A stretch of 64,000 nucleotides of DNA, from NCBI GenBank assembly GCA_030432905.1, contig JAUILU010000001.1, positions 1,240,001-1,304,000 on the forward strand, in the 5' to 3' direction. Below, piece by piece: positions 9,637 to 18,671 of this stretch (position 1 is its first letter; the number at the start of each line of letters is the position of its first letter). The position numbers and the translations under genes are program-made. The notes under the pieces were generated by a model, which was not told the origin of the DNA, did not search any database, and was given only the letters and a program-made list of their open reading frames with translations. The DNA is from Phycisphaerae bacterium (lineage in GTDB: Bacteria > Planctomycetota > Phycisphaerae > Phycisphaerales > UBA1924).

Positions 9637-10653
9637 CTAGTGGCTCGCGAGCAGACCGATCCGGCGGAACGTGCTGAGCATGAGTTCGTCGATCGGTGAA
9701 GCCGTGCTGACAAGCGTGTGCTTCATCCGGCGTGATCTGCAAAAGTGCGCCAGCTCGTCGCAGTAGTTCCCGACACCCCGCTTGTAGCTCTCGAGCAGTT
9801 CCGCAGAGACCGTGATCTCCGCGCCCTGCCCGGTTTCGTTGTCGGTCAGGTGCAGATCGCCCGCGACCTTGCCCTCTTCAGCTGACGGATCCAGCTCGCC
9901 CGGGCTGAGGATCTGGATGCACGTTGTGTCGAAGCCGCCCTTGCCCGTGTCCGCGAGCAACCCGAGCCCGTCCTTGTAACCCTCGCGGATGAGAAAGTCG
10001 CTGAGCACAACGACAACGCCCTTGCCGACCCGGCGCGACGCGAACTGGCGGAGCGCGCCGTTGAATCCCTCGCCCTTCGACTGGCTCGGGCCGTCGGGCG
10101 CTTCTTCGAGGTTTTTGAGCAGGAACTCGCTAAGCTGGGCCACGCTCTTTCGCCCCCGCATCGGGGCCAGGTGCCTGACGCCGACTCGGCTTGCGAACGT
10201 GCTCATGCCGACGCGGTTGTTGCTGACGAGCCCGAGATAGCCGAACGCCATCGCGAGCCGGTGCGCGAAAACGAGCTTGTTCGGCTTCCCCGCATCCATC
10301 GAGGCGGAGGTATCGAGCAGGACGTGCACCGCGAGGTCTTCTTCTTCTCGGAACAGCTTGATGAACAGCCGATCGAGCCTCGCGTAGACGTTCCAGTCGA
10401 TGTGGCGGAGGTCGTCGCCCGGCGAGTAGTTGCGGTAGTCGTCGAACTCGACGGATCGGCCCCGACGCTTGGATCGGCGTTCTCCGGGCAGCGCTCCCGG
10501 GAACACCTTCCGGCTTCTGACGTCGAACCTGTCGAGGCGAGCCGCCAGTTCAGGGCTGATAAGCTCGTCACGGGAGGCCGGGCGTGATTCTGTGGTTCCT
10601 GCGATCATCGTTCCGTCCGCGGCTTCAATCTCTCGGCGCGGTACAGTGTACAT
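9637..10653 (-). CDS. DUF58 family protein (vWA-like fold)
   Basis: About 338 residues from the chosen start. The core matches DUF58: RRSKRRGRSVEFDDYRNY, the GDDLRHIDWNVYARLDRLF signature, then a von Willebrand A-like region beginning LLDTSASMD (the MIDAS-type DxSxS). DUF58 proteins are usually encoded with MoxR ATPases and vWA membrane proteins, but none of these is adjacent here. The ORF opens at 10701; ATGs at 10653 and 10608 are both plausible and neither has a strong ribosome site. I chose 10653, which leaves the 5' end 47 bp from the divergent gene's start at 10701. Function is unknown beyond the fold. Confidence 0.85.
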   Translation of the reverse strand: MYTVPRREIEAADGTMIAGTTESRPASRDELISPELAARLDRFDVRSRKVFPGALPGERRSKRRGRSVEFDDYRNYSPGDDLRHIDWNVYARLDRLFIKLFREEEDLAVHVLLDTSASMDAGKPNKLVFAHRLAMAFGYLGLVSNNRVGMSTFASRVGVRHLAPMRGRKSVAQLSEFLLKNLEEAPDGPSQSKGEGFNGALRQFASRRVGKGVVVVLSDFLIREGYKDGLGLLADTGKGGFDTTCIQILSPGELDPSAEEGKVAGDLHLTDNETGQGAEITVSAELLESYKRGVGNYCDELAHFCRSRRMKHTLVSTASPIDELMLSTFRRIGLLASH

Positions 10654-10700
10654 GGACACCCGCCCGGAGATGCCCCGAGCAAGAAACAAGGACCAGTCCA

Positions 10701-11552
10701 ATGCGTGTGCTCATGCCGACCCGCTCGATCGTGATACTGCTCTCGTTGCTCGCCGCCGGTGCAGCGGAGGCCCAGGACCGCACACGCACCGAGTTGCAGG
10801 AAGAAAACCGGGCGCTCCGCGACGAACTCGAGAAGCAGACCTCACGCGCCAATGAACTCGAATCCAGAGTCGATCAGCTGCTGAGCGAGCGGCGTTCGCT
10901 CATGGGCACGCTCCGCCAGACGGAGAACCTCATCTCGTCGCTCCGCCGGCAACTCGGCGCGACCGACGCCCCGCCGCCCGCGAGACTGATGGCGCAGGTC
11001 CCCTCCGACCCGCTCGCCTCGCCCGCGTCGATGCTGCGCGAACTCAAGAGCATGTACCGGGTTGAGATGCTCAACGTCAAGAACGAGACCGAAGCCGAGA
11101 AGGCCGAGTACATCAAGAAGCTCAAGCTCTGGTGCCGACTGACCCACCAGAAGCTCCGCGGCAAACGCACATGGGTCGTCAAGCTCGAAGACATGGCAAG
11201 GCTCGGCAAAGACTCGCTCGTCGTGCGGATGACCGTCGTCGATGAGAACACGGGCCTGCCGATCGGCGAAGCGTTCGACGTCCAGTTCCCGAAGCGGTTC
11301 CAGGAACAGTTCAACCGCGGCTCGCGCACCGACCGCTGGGAGCTGACCTCGCTTGTGATCGCAAAGCCTGTCTTCAACGAGAACCACGTGTCGCGGGGCG
11401 TGTTCGAGTTCCCGACGCTCGTTGGGCCGATGGTCGAATTCGACTTCGAGCTTAACTGGGAGGGGCTGCGAGCCTGGGAACCAGAGCCAAAGGACGATCA
11501 GCCAGCGGAAGACGCGGAGCCAGCAGAGGCTTCGGCGGAACCGAACGCGTAG
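10701..11552 (+). CDS. secreted coiled-coil protein of unknown function
   Basis: 283 residues. The ORF track starts at 10584, but the ATG at 10701 has an AAGGA site and gives a clean signal peptide (hydrophobic LLSLLAAGAAEA, likely cut before Gln25). Residues about 28-80 are a charged coiled coil. Residues 110-265 form an unrecognised globular domain rich in beta strands with a repeated FEFPTLVGP-type segment. The C-terminus is acidic and Ala/Glu-rich. I do not recognise the family. The last 55 bp overlap the 3' end of the acyltransferase gene on the other strand. Upstream is the odd-centred palindrome GTACAGTGTAC (10641-10651), which lies in the divergent promoter region and could regulate either gene. 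Confidence 0.8.
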   Translation: MRVLMPTRSIVILLSLLAAGAAEAQDRTRTELQEENRALRDELEKQTSRANELESRVDQLLSERRSLMGTLRQTENLISSLRRQLGATDAPPPARLMAQVPSDPLASPASMLRELKSMYRVEMLNVKNETEAEKAEYIKKLKLWCRLTHQKLRGKRTWVVKLEDMARLGKDSLVVRMTVVDENTGLPIGEAFDVQFPKRFQEQFNRGSRTDRWELTSLVIAKPVFNENHVSRGVFEFPTLVGPMVEFDFELNWEGLRAWEPEPKDDQPAEDAEPAEASAEPNA

Positions 11553-12229
11553 TCGCCGAGCCCCTTGGGCGGGTACTTCCCGCCTGACTTTCGGCGGAGT
11601 TCTTTGCGGAGTTGCAGCCGCATCGTGTCGATCTCGCGCTGGAGCTTTGCGTTGGCGTCTCTGCCTTTGAGCTGCTCGAACGGGATGGGATGACCGAACA
11701 TGACCATCGTCCGTCCGCCTCGGCGTGGGAGTTTCTCAGTCCTTGGCCACGCATCGAACGCGCCCTCGACCGCGACCGGGATCACCGGGCACTTGGCGCG
11801 GCGCATGATGAGCGAGGCACCGTCGCGGAACGGGACCATCTGGCCGTCGTAGGTCCGCGAGCCCTCCGGGAAGATCAGCACGGTCTCGCCCTTGTTCAGC
11901 CTCTCGATAATGTCGCGGATCGCCTGGACGTCGCCCTCGCCGTCACGGATCGGGACGACATTGATGCGTTTGAGAATTGCCCCGAGGATCGGGTTCTTGA
12001 ACAGGCTTGCCCGCGCGAGGTAGGTGATGTCACGCTGCGTGATGTCACAGCCGATCAGCGGCGGATCGAGGAACGACTGGTGATTGGCGACGATCAGGTT
12101 CGCGCCGGTCGCGGGCACGCGGTCTGAATGCAGGAACACCGCGCGGGTCGAGAGCTTGTGGTAGATCCAGCACAGCCGACGGATCGTGGAATAGGTCAGG
12201 TTGCCCCGGCTGGGCTTCTTCTCGCTCAT
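11498..12229 (-). CDS. plsC: 1-acyl-sn-glycerol-3-phosphate acyltransferase (PlsC family)
   Basis: 243 residues. It transfers a fatty acyl group to lysophosphatidic acid in phospholipid synthesis at the inner face of the membrane. The catalytic NHQSFLD (HX4D), the following RASLFKNP segment, and the FPEGSRT motif are all present. The ORF opens at 12334, but the ATG at 12229 overlaps the cmk stop codon as ATGA, which fixes the start and implies translational coupling. A cmk-plsC order is familiar in several phyla. The C-terminal 15 residues are Ala/Ser-rich and lie inside the 55-bp overlap with the convergent gene, so they may be recently added. Confidence 0.9.
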   Translation of the reverse strand: MSEKKPSRGNLTYSTIRRLCWIYHKLSTRAVFLHSDRVPATGANLIVANHQSFLDPPLIGCDITQRDITYLARASLFKNPILGAILKRINVVPIRDGEGDVQAIRDIIERLNKGETVLIFPEGSRTYDGQMVPFRDGASLIMRRAKCPVIPVAVEGAFDAWPRTEKLPRRGGRTMVMFGHPIPFEQLKGRDANAKLQREIDTMRLQLRKELRRKSGGKYPPKGLGDYAFGSAEASAGSASSAG

Positions 12230-12975
12230 GACGAAGCAGCAGCCAGCTTGACGCGGACCTTGACGACCAGAAGATCGACGACCTCGTCGATCGTGATCGG
12301 GCTGGTGTCGATCCGCATGGCATCGTCGGGGCAAATCAGCGGGCCGTCGGCGCGGGTCGAGTCTCGCGAATCGCGGAGCAGGATGTCCTGCAAAAGAACG
12401 TCTTCGCTCGGCGCGTCGATTCCGGCTTCGAGCATCTGCTCACGCCGGCGCCGGGCGCGAACCGCGGGGTCGGCATCAAGATAAAACTTCACCGCGGCAT
12501 CGGGGAACACAACCGAGCCCTGGTCTCTGCCTTCGGTGACAAGACGCGGGTGCTGCTGACCGATTAGCCGCTGCTTGCGCACCATGTGCTCGCGGACCTT
12601 GCCGATCGCAGCGATCTGCGAGACAGCCTTGGTCACATCAGTATCACGGATGCGTTCGTTCAAGGGCTTGAGCCAGGCAAGGATCGCGGGCGGGTCGGTC
12701 GTCCAGTCGAAGTGCAGATCCGCATCGACCACCCTCTCGAGCACGGCCGGCACGTCGGCGAGGTCGATTTTGTGATCGAGTGCGATCGCCGCTGCGGCTC
12801 GGTACATCGCGCCGGTATCGAGAAAGTCCAGCCCGAGTCGGGCGGCGAGCAATCGGGCGACCGTTGATTTGCCCGTGCCCGCTGGGCCGTCGAGCGTGAC
12901 AACGATCGGGCCCTCGACCGGGATCCCGGCGTCGTTGGTCAGGGTGGTCTTCTGGTCGTCGGTCAAAGTAGTCAC
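12226..12975 (-). CDS. cmk: cytidylate kinase
   Basis: 249 residues. It phosphorylates CMP and dCMP using ATP. Walker A is GPAGTGKST at residues 30-38, followed by the family segment LGLDFLDTGAMYRA. The NMP-binding region and the conserved TEGRDQGSVVFPDA segment (TEGRDxGTxVFPxA in the family) follow, then the arginine-rich lid RARRRREQ. It is slightly longer than typical (about 220-230) because of a 20-residue polar N-terminus. It is the first gene of the cmk-plsC pair and overlaps plsC by 4 bp. Confidence 0.94.
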   Translation of the reverse strand: MTTLTDDQKTTLTNDAGIPVEGPIVVTLDGPAGTGKSTVARLLAARLGLDFLDTGAMYRAAAAIALDHKIDLADVPAVLERVVDADLHFDWTTDPPAILAWLKPLNERIRDTDVTKAVSQIAAIGKVREHMVRKQRLIGQQHPRLVTEGRDQGSVVFPDAAVKFYLDADPAVRARRRREQMLEAGIDAPSEDVLLQDILLRDSRDSTRADGPLICPDDAMRIDTSPITIDEVVDLLVVKVRVKLAAASS

Positions 12976-13009
12976 GTGCTCTTCGCCTCGGAAACGGTCT
13001 GCTGCCAGT

Positions 13010-14017
13010 TTACTTCTTCGCGGTCGCTACACCAACCGCGTGTTCGAGCGCCCAGCGGGAGAGATCGGTCCCCTTCGACGCATCGCCCTGTCCTATATAC
13101 CGCACGGCGATCGTCCCGTCGAATCCGACAGCAGCGACGGTGCTGACCAGCGGCTGGAGCTCGTAGGGCGAGTGGACGGGCGGATCGGGCTCTTCGTCCT
13201 CGAAGTCGTCGTCGCCCCCGAGCACCGCGTCGAGAAGGCCCTTGAGACCGTCGCCGCCGAACTCGGCGTCGTCAGCGTCGTCGAGGCTCTCTTCGGTCTC
13301 TTCTTCTTCAACATCAGCCGGTGCGGGCTTCTTCTTTTCTTCTTTCGGTTCTGGCTCCGGCGGGTGCTCGGGCATCTCGGGCTCGGTCAGGTCCATCGTC
13401 GTGGCGCTGATGACCGACGCGTACGGCACGAGCTTGCGGAGGTACGCCTCGGGGTCCTGCGACGTGATCGCGGCCGCGAAGTCCGGGAACGTGCCCACGC
13501 GGAAGCCACCGATCTTCTTGATGAGCTCGGTCACACGCTCCGGCTTCTCAGTCAATCCCTTGGTGGGCGAGATGAGCACGTTCATGTCGAGCTTGTCTGC
13601 GGTATCAACGATCTGACGGAACCGATCGACGGTGAAGTCGAGGAAGTCGTCGGAGTCTTCACTGTCGATCGAAATCGCGGCGGCGTTGCATCCGAGGATG
13701 TGAGCCGCACGAAGCACCTTGCGGATCCGGTCCACGCCCGCGTTGCCGACGGTGTCGCTCTCGTGCGCCAGCTTCATCGGTTCTGGCTCGATGAGCAGCA
13801 GGCACGAGCACCTTTCCTTGTCGGCTCGCTCGCGGAACTTCTCGAGCCGAGAGGGCGTCGCGCCGGCGAGCAGGTCGGTAGTGATGTTCAGGCCGTTGAG
13901 GTCCAGCGTCTGCCTGGCGTATGAGGGCAGATCGTCGAAGGCGAGCTTCGGCTTGGCACCCTTTCGGGAGGGCCTGATCATCGACGCAACGGAATCGGTA
14001 TGGAGGGTCAGCAGCAT
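13010..14017 (-). CDS. sugar phosphate isomerase/epimerase-like TIM barrel with acidic insert
   Basis: 335 residues from the ATG at 14017; the longer ORF start at 14167 adds an unlikely Trp/Pro-rich leader. The body resembles xylose-isomerase-like TIM barrels (AP endonuclease 2 superfamily): NITTDLLAG, the VLRAAHILGCNAAAISI strand-helix, and MNVLISPTKG. Between about residues 190 and 260 it carries a highly acidic, Pro/Glu/Asp-rich stretch with short KKK runs, which should be disordered, before the last barrel strand (GFDGTIAVRYIGQGD) resumes. Such an insert is not part of the family. The metal-binding Glu/His set could not be traced with certainty, so activity is open. Confidence 0.65.
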   Translation of the reverse strand: MLLTLHTDSVASMIRPSRKGAKPKLAFDDLPSYARQTLDLNGLNITTDLLAGATPSRLEKFRERADKERCSCLLLIEPEPMKLAHESDTVGNAGVDRIRKVLRAAHILGCNAAAISIDSEDSDDFLDFTVDRFRQIVDTADKLDMNVLISPTKGLTEKPERVTELIKKIGGFRVGTFPDFAAAITSQDPEAYLRKLVPYASVISATTMDLTEPEMPEHPPEPEPKEEKKKPAPADVEEEETEESLDDADDAEFGGDGLKGLLDAVLGGDDDFEDEEPDPPVHSPYELQPLVSTVAAVGFDGTIAVRYIGQGDASKGTDLSRWALEHAVGVATAKK

Positions 14018-14165
14018 GGGTTGAGTCAGCGTATAACCCACAGAGCGCGGTGGCCAGCGTGCGGGCCAAAGCGGCCAGGTCATTCCCAAGACACCAAGGC
14101 CCCATCCCGCTAGTATGGCCCGATCCGGCCGATGACCGGCCCTAGACAAGCATGGAGCGACGAAC

Positions 14166-14546
14166 ATGGCAGTTCCCGACGACCGACGCTACGCCGAATC
14201 TCACGAATGGCACATGCCCCACGGGGACCTGATCGTAATCGGGCTGACCCAGTTCGCCGTTGACCAGCTGACAGACATCACCTTCGCAGAGCTCAAGGAC
14301 GAGGGCACCGTTGTTGAGGCGGGCGACGAGATCGGCGAAGTCGAGTCCGTCAAGACCTCTAGCGACGTCTACTCGGGCGTCGCGGGAGAGATCGTTGAAG
14401 TGAACCCCGCGCTCGCCGACGACCCGGGCCTGCTCAACACCGACCCGTTCGGTGACGGCTGGCTCGTCAAGCTCCGCCCCTCGGACCCGAGCGAGATGGA
14501 CTCGCTCATGGACGCCGAGGCCTACGAGCAGAAGAACCCCAGCTGA
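14166..14546 (+). CDS. gcvH: glycine cleavage system H protein
   Basis: 126 residues. The lipoyl carrier shuttles the aminomethyl group between the P, T and L proteins of glycine decarboxylase. The lipoylation site is ESVKTSSDVYS, Lys63. The surrounding hammerhead barrel (EVVEAGDEIGEVESVK, then PVSGEV-like YSGVAGEIVEVN) is intact, as is the C-terminal GDGWLVKL. gcvT, gcvP and lpd are not in the window. I looked for a glycine riboswitch upstream and saw none. The ATG at 14166 follows GGAGCGACGA. Confidence 0.95.
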   Translation: MAVPDDRRYAESHEWHMPHGDLIVIGLTQFAVDQLTDITFAELKDEGTVVEAGDEIGEVESVKTSSDVYSGVAGEIVEVNPALADDPGLLNTDPFGDGWLVKLRPSDPSEMDSLMDAEAYEQKNPS

Positions 14547-14587
14547 GCGGGCATGAAATCGGCTCGGCACAACACGCAACTACTGGC

Positions 14588-15322
14588 ATGATCACCTGCA
14601 ACGCAGTCACGAAGTCGTACGACCTCGGCGATCGGTCCGTGCAGGCGCTCCGCGGCGTGGACATGTCGATCGAAGAGCCCGGCTTCTACGCGATCATGGG
14701 CCGATCCGGCAGCGGCAAGAGCACGCTGCTCCACCTGCTCTGCGCACTTGACCGACCAGACTCGGGCGAGATTCATATCGCGGGCCGGGCGATCCATTCG
14801 CTCAGCGAACGCGACGCCACGACCTTTCGCGGCAGCGAGATCGGGATCGTGTTCCAGCAGTTTAACCTGATCTCGACACTCAGCGCACGAGAGAACGTGA
14901 GCCTGCCGGGCGATCTTCGCGGGTTTGAGAGCAAAGAGCTGCGCCGGCGGAGCGAAGAGCTTCTCGATCGGCTCGGACTCGGCGACCGCATGGACCACCT
15001 GCCCCAAGCGCTCTCGGGCGGCGAGCAGCAACGCGTCGCGATCGCGCGGTCGCTCCTGTTCAAGCCGCCCGTGCTTTTCGCAGACGAGCCGACGGGCAAC
15101 CTAGATTCAGGCTCGAGCGCCAAGCTCTGGGCACTGCTCGGCGAGATCGCAACCGAAGACAACATGACCGTGGTCATGGTGACGCACGAAGCCACCGCAG
15201 CAGCGCACTGCCAGCGCGTCTTCGTGCTCGTGGACGGCAAAATGACCGGAGACTTTGAGGTGGAGGGTGCCGATGGGCTCGGCGTCGCGGCTCGCTATTC
15301 GGAGCTTACTGGCCAGGCGTAA
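14588..15322 (+). CDS. ABC transporter ATP-binding protein (LolD/YbbA/MacB type)
   Basis: 244 residues. Walker A GRSGSGKST is near residue 40, the Q-loop is FQQFNLIST, the signature is LSGGEQQRVAIARSL, and Walker B plus D-loop is LFADEPTGNLDSG. These are standard for the LolD/MacB/FtsE branch, which powers mechanotransmission permeases rather than classical import. The 3' end overlaps the start of the permease gene by 50 bp (permease ATG at 15273), so the two are translated together and surely form one transporter. Confidence 0.94.
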   Translation: MITCNAVTKSYDLGDRSVQALRGVDMSIEEPGFYAIMGRSGSGKSTLLHLLCALDRPDSGEIHIAGRAIHSLSERDATTFRGSEIGIVFQQFNLISTLSARENVSLPGDLRGFESKELRRRSEELLDRLGLGDRMDHLPQALSGGEQQRVAIARSLLFKPPVLFADEPTGNLDSGSSAKLWALLGEIATEDNMTVVMVTHEATAAAHCQRVFVLVDGKMTGDFEVEGADGLGVAARYSELTGQA

Positions 15323-18035
15323 CAGGACGGCTCTGCTCGTTCTCGCTGTGGCTCTGTCGGCGCTGCTCATCGCGGCGGTGTCGACCGCGATGACGTCGAT
15401 CCAGGGCTCACTCACCGAACGCATCGCCTCGACCATCGGCAAATCCGACGTCGTCATCAAACCCCGCGGCACGGGCCAGACCATATTCGAGCAGTGGATC
15501 GACCAAGCCAAAACGTGGGAAGGTGTTGAATCCGTCGCGGGCCGATTCGAGAGCCCGCTCTCACTCCGCGCGACGATCGAGCTGTACAAACCAATAGAAG
15601 ACGAAAACGGCGAGCACCGGCTCATCCGCACGCAGTCGATGGTCACATCGATGGGCAACGGGTTCGAGGTGGGCACCACCGACCGGATCCGCCCGCTGCC
15701 GATCGTCGAAGGTCGGCTGCCCCGGAACGACAACGAGATCGCGATCGACACCCTGCTCGCCGACCGGCTCGCGGGGCGCAAGGGCGACTCGGGCGCGATG
15801 GGCGGTGCGATCACCATGCGTGATGTGCTGCTCAACCAGAACGAAGAGCTCGATGCTCCGAAGCTCGGCAAACGAGAAGCCGACGAGTTCAACGACAACG
15901 TGCAGATTAAAATCGGCGACACCATCGAACAGGTCACAGGTTTGGCCAGACGGACCGGCGCGATCCTGACGGTGGTCGGCATCGTCGAGCCCCCACCGCT
16001 GGGTGGCAGGCCTCAGGCGTACATGACGCGGTCGGCGCTCGCGAATCTGTCGGGTCAGCCGGGCAAGGTCACCGCGGTCGAGATCCTGCTGAACGAAGAC
16101 ACGGAGGCCGCGGCGTTTGTCGAACGCACCGTCGCGTCGCTCTCCGAGGACGCCGAGCGGCGTGTGATCATCCAGACAACCGCGAAGGTGACCTCGGGCC
16201 TGCACAAGAACATGCGCGCAAGCCGGATCGGGATGGTCCTAGCCTCTGCGATCGCGTTCCTGTCAGCGTCGTTCATCATCATGACCGGGCTGACCGTTGA
16301 CGTCGCCCAGCGCCAGCACGAACTGGCGGTCCTGCGTTGCATCGGCGGCCGAAAGCTCCAACTCGCAAAGAGCCAGATCCTCAGCGGGCTCATCATCGGC
16401 GGGCTGGGCGCGATCATCGGCACGCCGACGGGCATCTTCCTCTGCGGCGTCCTGATGCATCTGCTCCGCGACCAGCTCCGCGCGGGGCTCATCCTCACTT
16501 GGTGGCCCGTCGTGCTCGCGGGCACAGGCTCGATCCTGGCGGGCTTGGTCGGTGCGCTCTGGCCCGCGTGGAAGGCATCGAGCACGAGCCCGCTCCGGGC
16601 GCTCAGCCCGCGCGTCACAGCGGTTAAAGGAAAATCAATCGCGATCGTCGGCGTGCTGGGTCTGGCGGGCCTTGCCATTCAGTTTGCGACCGTTCGCCTG
16701 CCGACGAGCGGCGACGCTGTCTTCTTCTTGTACATCTTCATCGGGCTGCCCGCGATGTTCGTTGGCTACTTCATGCTGGGCGTGCCCGCGGTGGTGCTTG
16801 GGTCGAGGCTGCTCGGGCCGACGATCTCGAAGCTGCTGGGTCTCCCGCCCAGGATTCTTGAGCGGACGATCGCGCAGACCCCCTACCGCTTCGGCTTTAC
16901 AGCGGGCGCGATGATGGGCGGGCTGGCGCTGATGATCTCGATCTGGACACAGGGCGGCTCGGTCATGCGTGACTGGCTGGGCAACCTCAAATTCCCCGAT
17001 GCGTTCGTCAGCGGGCTCTCGCTCTCGCCCGAGGCGCAAACAACGCTCGAAGAACTCCCGTTCGTAACCGGCACGTGCGCGATCACGCTTCACCCAGTCG
17101 AGACCGACGTGTTCGGCGTGTCGGGCATGACCAAATACCGCTCGTCGTTCATCGCGTTCGAGCCCGAGGTGTTCTTCGACATCGCGGAGCTTCAGTTCGT
17201 CGAGGGCGACGCGGAGACCGCAAAGCGCAGGCTCATCGAGGGCGGTGCGATCATGGTCGCCCGCGAGTTCAAGGTCGCCAAGGGCCTCGGTGTCGGCGAC
17301 ACGTTCGTCTGCACCGACAACGGCGAGCAGCACGAATTCGAGATCGTCGGCGTCGTCACCAGCCCGGGACTCGACATCGTCAGCAAGTTCTTCAACATCG
17401 GCGAGGAGTACACCCAGCAGGCTATCCACGCTGTGTTCGGCTCGCGTGACGACATGATCGAGCACTTCGGCAACACCTCGATCAACCTCATCCAGATCGA
17501 TCTCGACCAGAGTTTCGACGACGCCGAGGCCATCGAGATCATCCGCACAGCTCTGTTCAACCACGCCATCATGGACGCCGGAAGCGGGCGCGCGATCAAG
17601 AGCCAGCTCCGGTTCGTGCTAGGCGGCGCGATCGGCGCCTCGACCATCGTCGGCGTGTGCTCCATGCTTGTCGCGTGTTTCGGTGTCGCGAACCTGATCG
17701 CAGCGGGCATCGAAGCAAGGCGTTTCGAGTTCGGCGTGCTCCGGGGCGTGGGCGCTCAGAAAGCGCTGCTGCTCCGGCTCGTGATCGGTGAAGCGCTCAT
17801 CATCGCCGCGGCGGCGTGCGTGCTCGGGTCAGCGATGGGGTTGCAGGGCGCGTGGGCAGGCCGACGCATGAACTCGCTGATCATGGGGCTGGAACTCAAG
17901 CCGCACATCCCGGCGATCGGGATCAGCCTGGGATGGGTCATGGTGATCGTCATCACCGTCGCGGCTGCGGTGCCCGCGGGTTACTTCATCATGCGAACGA
18001 GCCCGAGAGCGCTGCTGCAGAGCAAGTCCGGCTAG
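15273..18035 (+). CDS. large FtsX-type ABC permease (YbbP-like)
   Basis: About 920 residues. One TM helix near residues 20-42 is followed by a periplasmic MacB-PCD-like domain. A first FtsX core of TM helices covers roughly 320-445, with a further pair of helices at about 460-520 and a second periplasmic domain. The C-terminal FtsX core covers about 790-915. This two-core layout of 800-900 residues matches YbbP-like permeases that pair with a YbbA-type ATPase. The substrate cannot be read from sequence; relatives move lipids, lipoproteins or small hydrophobic compounds out of the membrane. The ORF track starts at 15255, but the ATG at 15273 has GGAGG upstream and is preferred. Its 3' end overlaps the next convergent gene by 4 bp. 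Confidence 0.9.
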   Translation: MGSASRLAIRSLLARRNRTALLVLAVALSALLIAAVSTAMTSIQGSLTERIASTIGKSDVVIKPRGTGQTIFEQWIDQAKTWEGVESVAGRFESPLSLRATIELYKPIEDENGEHRLIRTQSMVTSMGNGFEVGTTDRIRPLPIVEGRLPRNDNEIAIDTLLADRLAGRKGDSGAMGGAITMRDVLLNQNEELDAPKLGKREADEFNDNVQIKIGDTIEQVTGLARRTGAILTVVGIVEPPPLGGRPQAYMTRSALANLSGQPGKVTAVEILLNEDTEAAAFVERTVASLSEDAERRVIIQTTAKVTSGLHKNMRASRIGMVLASAIAFLSASFIIMTGLTVDVAQRQHELAVLRCIGGRKLQLAKSQILSGLIIGGLGAIIGTPTGIFLCGVLMHLLRDQLRAGLILTWWPVVLAGTGSILAGLVGALWPAWKASSTSPLRALSPRVTAVKGKSIAIVGVLGLAGLAIQFATVRLPTSGDAVFFLYIFIGLPAMFVGYFMLGVPAVVLGSRLLGPTISKLLGLPPRILERTIAQTPYRFGFTAGAMMGGLALMISIWTQGGSVMRDWLGNLKFPDAFVSGLSLSPEAQTTLEELPFVTGTCAITLHPVETDVFGVSGMTKYRSSFIAFEPEVFFDIAELQFVEGDAETAKRRLIEGGAIMVAREFKVAKGLGVGDTFVCTDNGEQHEFEIVGVVTSPGLDIVSKFFNIGEEYTQQAIHAVFGSRDDMIEHFGNTSINLIQIDLDQSFDDAEAIEIIRTALFNHAIMDAGSGRAIKSQLRFVLGGAIGASTIVGVCSMLVACFGVANLIAAGIEARRFEFGVLRGVGAQKALLLRLVIGEALIIAAAACVLGSAMGLQGAWAGRRMNSLIMGLELKPHIPAIGISLGWVMVIVITVAAAVPAGYFIMRTSPRALLQSKSG

Positions 18036-18622
18036 AACTCGTCGTGCGAGAGCGCGGCCCGCTCTTGTCTGAGCGCCTTGGCGATCAGCACCACAACACC
18101 GAAGAGAAACAGGACGATGCCAATCCCGGAACCGATCTGCACTATCGGGAGCATGGTTGCCACCCAGTCACGCACGCTCGGCGCAACCCGGTACACCTGC
18201 GGATGCTCGAAGGAGCCTTGGATGCTGATCGAGACCTCGCCGTGGGCTGGCGAGGTGAAGACCGCCAGCGCGCGCCGGGATCGCTCGAAGCCGGGCATGA
18301 TCTTCTGCCGGACACGCCAGTCCATGGATTCTGTTTCGATTAACTCGCCCGTCTTGCGATCTGTAACCGTGACCACAAGGTCGTCGGGTGCTGGCAGCAG
18401 AGGTTGATTGACGGTGATGTGCGTGCCGGCGAGTTCTCTCCAGATCGCGATTTCTTTGTCTGGAGCGACGTCGAGTTCAACCGAGGCGGGCACCGTGATG
18501 CCGTGGCCCGTGGCCATGATCTGTGTCCAGGACACCATCATCGTGGCGAACGAGCCAATGAAAATCACGATCCCGAGCAGGATCGCGAGAATTGCGATGA
18601 TTGTCAGCCGTCTGATCCGCAT
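18032..18622 (-). CDS. two-helix membrane protein of unknown function
   Basis: 196 residues. A TM helix at about 7-33 is followed by an extracytoplasmic domain of about 115 residues, mostly beta by appearance, with no motif I recognise. A second TM helix at about 158-182 leads to a short basic then acidic cytoplasmic tail. The topology (N-in, large outside domain, C-in) resembles small envelope stress or cell-surface sensors, but that is only analogy. It converges on the FtsX permease with a 4-bp overlap, so the pair share their ends and have no room for a terminator. Confidence 0.75.
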   Translation of the reverse strand: MRIRRLTIIAILAILLGIVIFIGSFATMMVSWTQIMATGHGITVPASVELDVAPDKEIAIWRELAGTHITVNQPLLPAPDDLVVTVTDRKTGELIETESMDWRVRQKIMPGFERSRRALAVFTSPAHGEVSISIQGSFEHPQVYRVAPSVRDWVATMLPIVQIGSGIGIVLFLFGVVVLIAKALRQERAALSHDEF

Positions 18623-18671
18623 GCCGGCACGAGTGTAACTCGAAACTCATCTTGGCGACCGACACGCGGAC

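Noticed and set aside
14018-14165. Glycine riboswitch ahead of gcvH
   Set aside because: I looked for the conserved stems and found only a weak CCGG hairpin; nothing supports an aptamer.
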